Shown here: positions 1-8,539 of the stretch, in pieces
Layout of the letters: the number at the start of each line of letters is the position of its first letter
Numbering within the stretch: position 1 is the first letter of the stretch
NCBI GenBank assembly: GCA_963664715.2
Contig: CAXXUY010000016.1
Span: forward strand, 1-64,000
Direction of reading: 5' to 3'
DNA length: 64,000 bases
From: JAPOXR01 sp963664715
Lineage (GTDB): Bacteria > Pseudomonadota > Alphaproteobacteria > Rhodobacterales > Rhodobacteraceae
Translations under genes and position numbers: made by a program
Notes under the pieces: model-generated
Database searches by the model: none
The model's input: the letters and a program-made list of their open reading frames with translations, nothing else
Told to the model about the DNA's origin: nothing

Positions 1-1398
1 AGACGCCGTCGACAAAGGTGCGCTCTGCCCCCAGGATACCACCCAACAGGCCGCAGCCCACATTTTCCTTGCTGGTCAGCAAGAGCACCAGAATGATCAG
101 GATCGGCAGGAAGATCATCGCCAGGTTCAAAACATCCTGGCGATCCATGTGCATGTCTTCGGTCAATCCGCCGATTGGCTTGATTTTCTGCTTGCGCGCC
201 TGAAACACGACCGAAAGGAACAGGCACAGGAAATAGGCAACCGCAGGCAAGGCTGCGGCAATGATCACTTCGCTGTAAGGAACCCCGGTCAGGGCCGCCA
301 AGATGAATGCGGCAACGCCCATGACCGGCGGCATGATCGACCCGCCTGAGGAAGCGGCCGCTTCCATCCCGCCAGCAAAGACTCTTGAAAAGCCTCGCTT
401 GATCATCATCGGGATCGTGAGCACGCCGGTCGACAGGACATTCACGATCGGCCCGCCCGAGATGGTCCCGAACATGGCCGATGAGACGATGGCCGCGTGC
501 GCCGGTCCGCCACTGAGGTTTCTTGTCCAGCGGAACGCGACTTTTATCAGCGATTTCCCGCCTGCCGACGCGCCGAACAGGGACCCAAGGATCAGGTAAG
601 GAAAAATCTCGTTCAGGATGATGTCCATAAAGCGGCCCAGCAGGCCGGAGGCATTGTTGACCAGGATGTCATGGACGCGGGGCCTGCCGTCCGACAGCAA
701 TCGCGGCTCGCCGCCGATCTTTGTCACCAGGTACTTGTTGATGTCTTCCACGCCGAAAAAATACCAGACCAGCACGGTAACGATCGTGTAGGCGGCCACG
801 AGAATGGCGACGAGGACCAGCGGAAGACCCAGACCTTGACGTTGTAGGCCAGGAAGATAACGACCGCCAACCCGATGATAAGCACAAGCCACGGGCCGGT
901 GGTGTTCAGGCATTGCGGATCGTCGACCGTCGTTGGCTCCGGCAATCCAAACAATGCGGCGTTGTCCTTCTCGATCTGCAGGCTTTCAGCGATCATTCGG
1001 GCGCGGTCGCCCGTGAACTGGTCGATGACGCAAACGGATTCGATTTCGGCCAGGTAGGTGATGGAAATGGTCAAGGCCATGACCACCAATGCGAGATCCA
1101 TCGCAAGGCCGAACCCGCGGCGCACAGGACTCCTGTCCTTCCAGGCCCGCCAGATCGAGTGGTGAAGCGCGACGATCAGCATCATCAGCGCAAAGGCGAA
1201 CGGGTAGTAGTATTCGAACGGGAACTTTCGGACAATGAATTCCGGGTTGCCGGAAATGCCAATCGCCAACTGGTCTAGCCCGGGAATTCCCGGCATGGCG
1301 TTGAGCATGCCAAGAACCACGAAGAACACTGAAAGCCAGAAGACCGACCGGCTGGCGATGCTCCTTGACTTGGTGGTTGCGGTCTCGGCTTCCGGCAT
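1..1398 (-). pseudogene. TRAP transporter fused 4TM/12TM permease, frameshifted and cut by the window edge
   Basis: Membrane component of a TRAP transporter that imports a substrate handed over by the TAXI binding protein encoded just upstream. The first part (from an ATG at 1398) carries several hydrophobic segments and reads open until about 830. There the frame derails, while the adjacent frame continues without a stop to base 1 with classic DctM-like sequence (NASGLLGRFMDI, SSAMFGTISGGPIVN, GGSIMPPVMGVAAF). The break falls in a GGG run that would need one more G, so it is a single-base deletion or a sequencing indel. A TTG at 1452 could extend the N-terminus, but the ATG at 1398 follows a GAGG-containing stretch and leaves the intergenic hairpin free. 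The C-terminus lies outside the window. Confidence 0.85.
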
Positions 1399-1425
1399 CC
1401 TGGTTAGCCCGCCCTCAGCATTGCC

Positions 1426-1450
1426 GGGGTCGCGACGCTGCCGCGACCCC
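1426..1450 (-). promoter_or_regulatory. stem-loop between TAXI binding protein and TRAP permease
   Basis: Perfect 9-bp inverted repeat (GGGGTCGCG / CGCGACCCC) with a 7-base loop. It lies between the stop of the binding-protein gene and the permease ATG at 1398. No T-tract follows, so it is more likely an mRNA-processing or partial-termination element that keeps binding protein in excess over permease than a full terminator. That role is inferred from position. Confidence 0.6.
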
Positions 1451-1470
1451 AAGGGAAACTTGCGTCCGTC

Positions 1471-2511
1471 CTAGGACCCAGGCTTTGCACAGTCCGGAAC
1501 CGTGAGGCCGGCCTCTTCATATGCAGCCACGGCCCCAGGGTGGTACTTGAGAGGCACGGCGCCGCAAAGTCCGAAGCCGACAGTGCCCACATTCGTTGTC
1601 GCCATGAAGGGTGCCTTGGTCAGGAACGTGTCAACATTCGCAAGCATCGCCGCCGTCAATGCCTTGGCTGTGTCATTGTCCATGCCCTTGTTCACGACTT
1701 CTGCACCCACGGTCGTCGGGCTGCGCCAGATACCGTCTTCGCTGACGATCGTGAGCCCCTTTGTCGGTGCGATATCCTTGAGATCAAACACGATGCCGGC
1801 GGTCCCGGGGCTCTTGATGTACTTCTGCATCGCCTCGCCTTCCCAGATCTCCTTCGGGATAGACCAAAGCGTCATGTCGCCGGCCGCCAGGGAACGGGTG
1901 ATGCGAGTGTCCGGGAATGTGACCGGAAGCATCATCGCGTCCGCAGACCCGTCGGTGATGGTCTTGGCCATCTGGCCCCAGTTCACCTGGATGCCCTTGT
2001 AGTCCTTGCCGTCCTCAACGCCGCTTACCAATTGAAGGATTCCACGGTCGTTCGTCAGCGCGGCACCGCGTGGCGGTCCGTTCAGGATGGTTTTCCCGGC
2101 AACATCATTCCAGCCTTTGACGCTCGAGCTATTGTATGCATAGAGTCCGAACCCGCCGTAATTGTAGGTGAAGAGCGCCCGCACGTTGCCTATCAGTTCG
2201 GTGCCCGTCTCGGCGCCCAGCTTGGCGTAGGGGCCGGCGCCCTTTGACATCAGAAACGTCAGGATCAAGGGTGCGCCGGAAACATCCGTTTTGCCCTCTG
2301 CCACGTTCTGCAGGGAGTTCGTCAGCGTCTGGCTGTCAGCAACTTGAAAGTCCGCCACACCCTCGGCAGCGGCGATTTCCGCGAGCGCTGTCATCGAGGT
2401 GAAGGGAACCGTGCCGGGTGGCCCGGTCTCAGCTGTCAAAATAGCCTGGGCCGTTGCCGTACTTGCCAAAAGTCCTAGCGCCAATCCGACGCTCACAAAA
2501 GTCTTGATCAT
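1471..2511 (-). CDS. TAXI family TRAP transporter solute-binding protein
   Basis: A 346-residue periplasmic binding protein of the TAXI (TRAP-associated extracytoplasmic immunogenic) type. It begins with a cleavable signal peptide (MIKTFVSVGLALGLLASTATAQ) and then AILTAETGPPGTVPF, the usual start of the mature TAXI fold. The ATG at 2511 is preceded at ideal spacing by GGGAG. An in-frame ATG at 2532 overlaps the sulfatase stop but would spoil the signal peptide. It lies between the sulfatase and the fused permease, which fits a dedicated uptake system for the compound metabolised by this operon. The substrate cannot be read from sequence; TAXI systems generally take organic acids or amino acids. 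Confidence 0.93.
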   Translation of the reverse strand: MIKTFVSVGLALGLLASTATAQAILTAETGPPGTVPFTSMTALAEIAAAEGVADFQVADSQTLTNSLQNVAEGKTDVSGAPLILTFLMSKGAGPYAKLGAETGTELIGNVRALFTYNYGGFGLYAYNSSSVKGWNDVAGKTILNGPPRGAALTNDRGILQLVSGVEDGKDYKGIQVNWGQMAKTITDGSADAMMLPVTFPDTRITRSLAAGDMTLWSIPKEIWEGEAMQKYIKSPGTAGIVFDLKDIAPTKGLTIVSEDGIWRSPTTVGAEVVNKGMDNDTAKALTAAMLANVDTFLTKAPFMATTNVGTVGFGLCGAVPLKYHPGAVAAYEEAGLTVPDCAKPGS

Positions 2512-2528
2512 AGTGTTCTCCCATTTGA

Positions 2529-4196
2529 TCAATTATCGACCCTGCTTTGCTGCAGAGTTCGGTTGGTGTTCATTCGTCCTGCGAAGTCCGGTGCCGTCGC
2601 CGGGGGCTTCACATCGTCTTCGTTCCAATAGCCGATCAACACGCCAAGCTTGTCTTCAAGCCCGACCATTTGACCCGCTCGTTCTTCGGATACAGTTTCA
2701 CGCTGCCGATACTGCAAGGCCCAGGCTGCCAAAGCGTTGTGCATCGCTTGCCGGGCCTCCGCATGTGCGGGCGAGCGGCCCAGATCAATGAACTCATCGG
2801 GGTCCTTCGTCAAATCGAACAGCATCGGCGGATAGCCCGGGGCATGGACATATTTCCATTGTGAGTTCGCAATCATGTAGACTCGGCAATCCAGCGGCTT
2901 ACGGCCCGTCTTCGGGCTGAAGGGCTGCATGAAGTAGTCGTATTCGCTGACGACATAGTCGCGCCACTCGACATCCTCGCCTTTCAGCAACGGCATCAGG
3001 GAGCGACCATCGATGATGTGCTCCGGCACCGTGCCACCTGCGAATTCAATAAAGGTCGGCACCAGGTCGATCGCTTCAACAAACCGGTCGTCAACCGTTC
3101 CGCGCGTAGCGTCACAAGCCGGATCAGGGTCCGCCACGATCAGCGGCACCTTCACTGCTGGATCATGAAAGAAGTCCTTGTCGCCCATCCAGTGATCACC
3201 GAAGTAATCCCCGTGGTCAGATGTGAAGACGACCATCGTATCCTTGAGAAGGTCGCGATCCTCCATGAACGCGAACAAAAGCCCCAGCTGATCGTCGATC
3301 TGCCTGATCAATCCCATGTAGGCCGGGACCGTGGTCTCGCGCGGCTCATCCTTTGAAAATGTCTTCGCGCTCACCCGCTCCTGGTACAGCTTTGCCAGTG
3401 GGTTCACATCCTCAAGCTCCGCCTCGGACCGGTGAACAGGCTGAACGTCATCCAGCCCATACATGTCATTGTAGGGGGCCGGGGCGATGTACGGCCAGTG
3501 AGGCTTAATAAAGCTGAGATGCAGCAGCCATGGCGTTTCACCTTCGTCTTCGGCCAGGAATTGCATTGCGCGGCGGGTCATGTAGGGCGTCTCAGATTCC
3601 TCATCCGTCACCCGCGTCGGCAGGTTGGCAACATCGTTGAAGAACCCGGAACGGACCTCACCATCGCGCAAGACTGAATTTGCCGCCCAGTGCCACGGGT
3701 TCTCGTGATCGGTATACCCGCGTTCCTTGAGGTATTCGTTATACTTCACGCCCGGTTTCAAAACCAAGTCAGGGTGTATCCCGTCGTCCCGCTCATATGG
3801 CTCAAAGCCCGCTTGCGCATGGTGCACGCCGATCTCGCTTTCAGGATCGACGCCCAGTCGTTTCATCCCTTCCTGATCGGCGACCATATGCGTTTTGCCC
3901 ACCAGAACCGGACGCATCCCCAACGGTTTGAGATGATCCCCGATGTTTTTTTCACCGATGCGCAAAGGCACGAAATTGCCCGTTGCGCCGTGGGAGGAAA
4001 CATAGCGCCCGGTGTAGAAGCTCATCCGACTGGGGCCGCAAACTGGAGATTGCACGTAGGCATTTGAAAACCTGACGCCCCGTTTGGCCAATGCGTCAAT
4101 GTTTGGCGTGTGCAACGTTCTGTGGCCTGCACATGACAGGTAGTCGTAGCGCAGCTGATCACACATGATGAACAGGATGTTTTTGCGGCCGGTCAT
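2529..4196 (-). CDS. sulfatase / phosphonate monoester hydrolase-like enzyme (alkaline phosphatase superfamily)
   Basis: A 555-residue hydrolase without an obvious signal peptide, so probably cytoplasmic. Metal-site residues are visible in IMCDQLRYDYLSC near the N-terminus and in FTSDHGDYFGDH. The nucleophile motif is CGPSR (Cys about residue 53), which fits the C-x-P-S-R signature converted to formylglycine. The C-terminal WKYVHAPGYPPMLFDL and DPDEF segments resemble phosphonate monoester hydrolases as much as arylsulfatases, so the bond cleaved (sulfate ester, phosphonate or phosphate diester) is open. The ATG at 4196 overlaps the cupin stop as ATGA; the longer frame to 4247 lies within the cupin gene. 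A paralogue lies at 10144-11820. It sits in an operon with oxidative enzymes and a TRAP system, which suggests removal of a headgroup from an imported ester. Confidence 0.88.
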   Translation of the reverse strand: MTGRKNILFIMCDQLRYDYLSCAGHRTLHTPNIDALAKRGVRFSNAYVQSPVCGPSRMSFYTGRYVSSHGATGNFVPLRIGEKNIGDHLKPLGMRPVLVGKTHMVADQEGMKRLGVDPESEIGVHHAQAGFEPYERDDGIHPDLVLKPGVKYNEYLKERGYTDHENPWHWAANSVLRDGEVRSGFFNDVANLPTRVTDEESETPYMTRRAMQFLAEDEGETPWLLHLSFIKPHWPYIAPAPYNDMYGLDDVQPVHRSEAELEDVNPLAKLYQERVSAKTFSKDEPRETTVPAYMGLIRQIDDQLGLLFAFMEDRDLLKDTMVVFTSDHGDYFGDHWMGDKDFFHDPAVKVPLIVADPDPACDATRGTVDDRFVEAIDLVPTFIEFAGGTVPEHIIDGRSLMPLLKGEDVEWRDYVVSEYDYFMQPFSPKTGRKPLDCRVYMIANSQWKYVHAPGYPPMLFDLTKDPDEFIDLGRSPAHAEARQAMHNALAAWALQYRQRETVSEERAGQMVGLEDKLGVLIGYWNEDDVKPPATAPDFAGRMNTNRTLQQSRVDN

Positions 4197-4669
4197 ACGG
4201 TCAGCCCTGCGCGGTCGGGCAATGGCCCGATGTTCACACTGTCGCACTTGTCGTTCAACGCGGCCATTTTGGCCTGACCCTCAAAGTCAGCTTCGTCCAA
4301 TTCGCCCAATTCGGCGAGGATTCCATCAAATCCGGATGGCTGACAGATCATCGGCATGCGGGCATCCTGGGCACCCACGGTCAGCTCGCAGGCATGTTCG
4401 ATGCCAGGCGGGATGTGCAGGCAGGCACCAACAGGCGCGCTCATCCAGTCGCCATCGACGTCGAAATCAACCGAGCCGTCCAGGATATAGAAGGTCTCGG
4501 CATGATAGCGGTGCAGGTGAAGGCCAAGTCTGAAATTGGCCTTCAGGTTTTCCATCAGCGTGTACTGCCCGCCGGTACCGGCGGCAGATACCTTGACGAA
4601 GGTATGGTCCGCCGACCAGCCGCAGTTCGGTCCACCGCCTGGCGGAACATATGAGTAACACGCGGCCAC
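4193..4669 (-). CDS. cupin domain protein
   Basis: A small 158-residue single-domain cupin. The metal-binding motif is seen in GLHLHRYHAETFYILDGSVDFDV, which supplies the spaced His residues and Glu of cupin motif 1, followed by the usual Gly-rich turn and IPPGIEHACEL of motif 2. The start is a GTG at 4669, four bases after the SDR stop. The 3' end overlaps the sulfatase start by four bases, so translation is probably coupled. Cupins of this size act as isomerases, dioxygenases or sugar- or acid-binding proteins. The sequence alone does not say which, but its place amid dehydrogenases supports a metabolic step on the imported compound. Confidence 0.82.
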   Translation of the reverse strand: MAACYSYVPPGGGPNCGWSADHTFVKVSAAGTGGQYTLMENLKANFRLGLHLHRYHAETFYILDGSVDFDVDGDWMSAPVGACLHIPPGIEHACELTVGAQDARMPMICQPSGFDGILAELGELDEADFEGQAKMAALNDKCDSVNIGPLPDRAGLTV

Positions 4670-4673
4670 GGGA

Positions 4674-5429
4674 TCAGAGATTTACCTTGCCGCCGTCGAC
4701 GTTGATCGTCTGGCCAGTGATGAAGTCACTGTCAGGTGTGACAAGAAACATAAGTGTGCCCATCAGATCTTCCGGCACCATTTCGCGCTTGATCGAGCGG
4801 GACTCAATTGTCGGAGCGCGCGCGCGGTCCCACTTGTCTTCACCCTTGATCGAGCTACTTTCCGTCAGGCCAACCGCGATGGCGTTGATCTGAATATTCT
4901 TGTCGCCCAATTCGCGCGCATGTCCACGCGTCAGACCGATCACAGCCGCCTTGGATGCGGTATAGTGCGACAGACCTGGTGGGCCATAATAGACAGTCCC
5001 CGACGCAATATTGCAGATCTTACCCCCGCCTGCGCGCAACATCGCCGGAACAGCAGCTTTGGTCGCCTGATGTATCGAGCGCGCATTGATCGTCATGACC
5101 TTATCGAATTCATCGTTATCGATTTGCAGGAACGGCTTTGGCGTCAGATTCGCGAAAAGGCCCGCGTTGTTGACCAAGATGTTCAATGCGCCATATTCAC
5201 TTTCGGCCTTCGCAACCATGGCATTCAGATCGTCGTCCGAGGTCACATCCACCACCATGCCGACTGCGTTACCACCAGCCGCATTGATTTCATCAACAAC
5301 TTCGGTGGGGTCCAGAATGTCCGTCACAACGACATTGGCACCTTCGGCAGCCAGTTTCTTCGCGTATTCCGCCCCAATTCCGCGGGCAGCGCCGGTAATC
5401 GCGGCTGTTTTTCCATCCAGTCGGCCCAT
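4674..5429 (-). CDS. SDR family NAD(P)-dependent oxidoreductase
   Basis: A 251-residue classical short-chain dehydrogenase. It has the TGAARGIG nucleotide-binding loop near the N-terminus, NNAG in the fourth strand region, a Ser in NIASGTVYY, the Y-x-x-x-K pair in SHYTASKAA and the C-terminal ITGQTINVDGG. The ATG at 5429 is preceded by a full AGGAGG at good spacing, so longer readings toward 5513 are rejected. It oxidises or reduces a hydroxyl/carbonyl with NAD(P)H; substrate unknown. It sits between the GST-like gene and the cupin in one tightly packed operon, where it could make the aldehyde or ketone used by the flanking enzymes. Confidence 0.92.
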   Translation of the reverse strand: MGRLDGKTAAITGAARGIGAEYAKKLAAEGANVVVTDILDPTEVVDEINAAGGNAVGMVVDVTSDDDLNAMVAKAESEYGALNILVNNAGLFANLTPKPFLQIDNDEFDKVMTINARSIHQATKAAVPAMLRAGGGKICNIASGTVYYGPPGLSHYTASKAAVIGLTRGHARELGDKNIQINAIAVGLTESSSIKGEDKWDRARAPTIESRSIKREMVPEDLMGTLMFLVTPDSDFITGQTINVDGGKVNL

Positions 5430-5445
5430 TGGCTCCTCCTGATGC

Positions 5446-6264
5446 CTAGATTTCAATTTCGAGAATTTTCGCGACTTCGGGCCAGCTTTGGGCACCGTTT
5501 TCGCGCAGGTCATTCGTCAGGTCTTCGGGCACCCAATCAATGAAGCATGATGTGAAGTGCGGGTGCGCCTCGATCGCCTTGAACCAACGCTCCACATTCG
5601 GCAGACGCCCGTGGTCCCACAAGCCGCGCATAGACATCATCGCGAGTCGATTGACGTAAGGCGTGAGCGAAATATCCGCGATTGAAAACTTGTTGCCGAC
5701 CAACCAATCCTGGCCATCCAGCGCGCCTTCCATCTTGTGCAGGTAGGTATCGTACAGCTTGATCGCTTCCGTCGCACCCGGCGCCTCGAATCCGTAGCGA
5801 ATGAACCCTTCTTTCTGCTCTTTCCAGTTCGAGGTAACCGATAGTTTCGGCGTCGACGCCATGAACTTCTCAGCGCCTTCTTTCCCGAGTTTCTTCAAGA
5901 CCGTGTGACGGTGCGAACAGACAAAGGTTACCGTGCCACAGGCCGGGTGCAAGTCCTCATCGACCGCTTTAGTCCAGTAGCGCACCTGCGCCCGCTCCCA
6001 GGGATCGGTCGGGTGAACCGTGGTCTCCGGCATGATCTGATCAAGGTATTCGACTATCACCGTACTGTCCGGGATTACCAGATCATCATGAACCAGCGTG
6101 GGCACGACACCCTTTGGGTTCAGCTTCAGGTATTCCGGTTCGAACTGCTCACCTGCGAGAATATCAATGTAAACGCCATCCCATTCCATGCCCTTCTCGG
6201 CCATCGCAAAACGCACCTTGGCCGCGCAAACGGAAGACCCGTGGTGATAAAGTGTAAACGTCAT
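5446..6264 (-). CDS. glutathione S-transferase family protein
   Basis: A 272-residue protein with an N-terminal thioredoxin-fold GST domain (FTLYHHGSSVCAAKVRFAMAEKG, then NPKGVVPTLVHDD and the glutathione-contacting PDSTVIVEYLD) and a helical C-terminal domain (WLVGNKFSIADISLTPYVNRL). Such proteins conjugate glutathione or cleave ether and thioether bonds. Related bacterial members include the beta-etherases of lignin-dimer catabolism, but I cannot assign that activity from sequence. Its ATG at 6264 overlaps the aldehyde dehydrogenase stop (ATGA). It is the second gene of the minus-strand catabolic operon. Confidence 0.9.
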   Translation of the reverse strand: MTFTLYHHGSSVCAAKVRFAMAEKGMEWDGVYIDILAGEQFEPEYLKLNPKGVVPTLVHDDLVIPDSTVIVEYLDQIMPETTVHPTDPWERAQVRYWTKAVDEDLHPACGTVTFVCSHRHTVLKKLGKEGAEKFMASTPKLSVTSNWKEQKEGFIRYGFEAPGATEAIKLYDTYLHKMEGALDGQDWLVGNKFSIADISLTPYVNRLAMMSMRGLWDHGRLPNVERWFKAIEAHPHFTSCFIDWVPEDLTNDLRENGAQSWPEVAKILEIEI

Positions 6265-7702
6265 AGCTGCACCGTGACCCATTTGAGTTCTGTCATCGCT
6301 TCCATGTCGGCATCCGTGCCTTCACGCCCGACCCCGCTTTCGCCATTGCCGCCAAAAGGAATGTGGGCTTCATCGTGGATCGTCGGGCCGTTGATATGGC
6401 ACATGCCCGCGTTCGAATTCCGGGCGAAATGGAACGCTTTGTCGATGTCTTTGGTAAAGATCGCAGACGATAGCCCGTATTCGGTGTCGTTGGCTTTTTC
6501 CAAGCCCTCTTCATAGCTGTCGATAGGGTATAGATTGACGTGACCGGCCCAAAGGTCTCTGTCCGGCAGACGGTCATCGCTTCGGTCACATCCGTCAGAA
6601 GCGTGGGCTGGCAGCGATTGCCGACCCACTCACCACCTGCAACCACCGTGGCACCTCTTGCTTTCGCGTCTTTGATGTGGCTCTTGATACGGTCGCGCTG
6701 GCGCGGTGATATCGCTGGCGCAATCACAGTATTCGGGTCACTCAAGTCTCCCATGCCCAACTTTCCGACGATCATCGCGAACCGTTTCACGAATTCATCG
6801 TAAAGCGGGCGCTCAACGTAAAAGCGACTTGAGGCGATGCAGGCCTGACCCGCAAACATGAACATTGACCGGGCCGCCAGCGGCATCACCTTGTCCAGAT
6901 CGGCATCGGCAAGGATGATCGTCGGGCTTTTGCCTCCCAATTCCAAGGTGTTGGGCGTTTTATTCTTCGCGCAAATCTCGTTGATATGCTGGCCAACAAC
7001 GGTCGAACCGGTGAAGGTGACAAAGTTCACATCCTTGTGGCCGGTCAGATCATCGCCGATTTCCGCGCCCATGCCTGTCACGACATTGTATGCGCCTTCC
7101 GGCACCCCAGCTTCGGCAACGATCTCGGCGAACAGAACCGTCAGATGCGGGGCCATTTCCGATGGCAGATGCACAACCGTGTTTCCAACGGCCAAAGCGT
7201 TTGCCACAAGTCGCGTGGTCTTGATCAGCGGCACATTGAACGGCGTGATGACCGCCACGACCCCCAATGGTTCGCGGACCGACATTGAAAACGTGCCCGG
7301 GCGGTCAGACGGGATCGTCTCGCCCCGCACGTTCCGGCACAAGCCGGCCGCAGCGCGCACCATCGTCAAGCCCTTCGTGAACTCGAACATCGCCTTCTGG
7401 ACGGGCGAGCCGATTTCATCGATCAGGCAATCCACCAGATCTTTCTGCCGGGCCTCCATGATCTCTGCCACGCGCAGCAACCAGCGCTCGCGCTCGGTCG
7501 GCGTTGTGTCCTTGTAGGTGCTGAACGCAGCCCTTGCCGCCGCAACCGCTTTCTTGACATCTTCCGCCGTGCCTTTGGCCGCGTGCGCATAGTTGCTGTC
7601 ATCCAGCGGATTGAGCACTTCAAATTTCGCTCCGCCAGCCGCATCAACCCATTGCCCGCCGATGAAGTGCTGCAAGGATTGAATGTCCGTTCTACCATCC
7701 AT
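6261..7702 (-). pseudogene. aldehyde dehydrogenase family protein, frameshifted
   Basis: NAD(P)-dependent aldehyde dehydrogenase of about 480 residues, first gene of the long catabolic operon. Visible motifs are FVTFTGSTVVG (cofactor loop), LELGGKSP (catalytic Glu), FMFAGQACIASSR (catalytic Cys) and, in the other frame, PFGGNGESGVGREG. The frame breaks near 6530: one frame reads to FGPVTSIY and the next resumes as YPIDSYEEGLEKAND, with no residues missing. The net change is a one-base loss or two-base gain around an ATCTATACCC stretch. The ATG at 7702 follows AGGGG and lies downstream of three palindromic operators. If the indel is real the protein loses about its last quarter and is inactive. 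Confidence 0.87.
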
Positions 7703-7803
7703 GAAAAAGCCCCTGTCATCTTATCGCGGGGACATCCCCACGTCCGGCGGACCGTATCGTTCTCAGCTCCCAACAAGGTGTGCCCGACAATCGAATCTCA
7801 CCC

Positions 7804-7947
7804 TTGGGATCCCAAATTCAGTCGAAGATTCGACGCATTGCCGATTCCCGCTTGCTTAACGTCATCTATTGGCGTTTAAGGATCCCAAATCAAGTGAAAA
7901 TTGACGTTGCTCGCCCGAAAACAGCTGCATTGACTTTGGGATCCCAA
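7804..7947. promoter_or_regulatory. three palindromic operators for the divergent GntR regulator
   Basis: Two perfect copies of TTGGGATCCCAA lie at 7804-7815 and 7936-7947, and a near copy (TAAGGATCCCAA) at 7877-7888. The spacer between aldehyde dehydrogenase and the GntR gene has no other obvious structure. The last copy ends 5 bases before the GntR ATG, consistent with autorepression. The palindrome resembles the ATTGGATCCAAT operator reported for VanR, a GntR/FCD regulator of Caulobacter. Assignment to this GntR protein is inference from position and family. Confidence 0.75.
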
Positions 7948-7952
7948 CAGAC

Positions 7953-8501
7953 ATGAATATCTCCATGGAATCTATCGATACAGAGCTTGCCGCGAAAATC
8001 AGGCACAACATCGTGCTTGGCAATTGTGGGGAACACGGGCACCTGTCCGAGGCGCGCCTTTGTGATGCCCACAATGTCTCGCGCACGCCAGTCCGCCTTG
8101 CCCTGCGCATGTTGGAGCACGAAGGCCTCATCCGGCGGGGCGAGGGGCGCGGATATTTCGTGAATGCGCCCAAGGTCAGCGACATCCTTCAGGCGGTGCA
8201 GGTGCGTGGCCATCTGGAAAGCCTCGCGGCACGCCTCATGGCGCAGTCGCCTGGGCGCCACAACGTGATGCCTACCCTTGAGGCCGCAATTGAAGAAATC
8301 GACGGCTTCGCCTCAGCGGGAAAGATGGATGATGCATCCCTGCGCGCCATGCAAAGACAGAATGCCATCTTTCACAAGACGATCCTGAACAGTTGTGGCA
8401 ACGACTTCTCGGGCATCAGCGTCACCCGTGCAGAGAGCGACACGCCTTCACCCGATGAGGTGACTTGGCCGCTCGACGAGGTCCAGCAGCCAAAAACCTG
8501 A
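7953..8501 (+). CDS. GntR family transcriptional regulator with shortened FCD domain
   Basis: A 182-residue DNA-binding protein. Residues about 8-70 form the GntR winged helix-turn-helix (LSEARLCDAHNVSRTPVRLALRMLEHEGLI, then GRGYFV). The following helices (HLESLAARLMAQ, RQNAIFHKTILNSCGND) are the first half of an FCD ligand-binding domain. After about residue 150 the sequence loses family resemblance and ends in SPDEVTWPLDEVQQPKT. FCD regulators are normally clearly longer, so the effector domain is truncated or altered by an indel and ligand response may be lost. It is divergent to the catabolic operon and shares three palindromes with it. Confidence 0.85.
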   Translation: MNISMESIDTELAAKIRHNIVLGNCGEHGHLSEARLCDAHNVSRTPVRLALRMLEHEGLIRRGEGRGYFVNAPKVSDILQAVQVRGHLESLAARLMAQSPGRHNVMPTLEAAIEEIDGFASAGKMDDASLRAMQRQNAIFHKTILNSCGNDFSGISVTRAESDTPSPDEVTWPLDEVQQPKT

Positions 8502-8539
8502 TGCTAAAACCGCGCCTTTGAAACAGACCGAGAAACGAT

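Noticed and set aside
822..840. Programmed ribosomal frameshift in the TRAP permease
   Set aside because: No slippery heptamer with a downstream structure is apparent and TRAP permeases are not known to use frameshifting. A simple indel is a better explanation.
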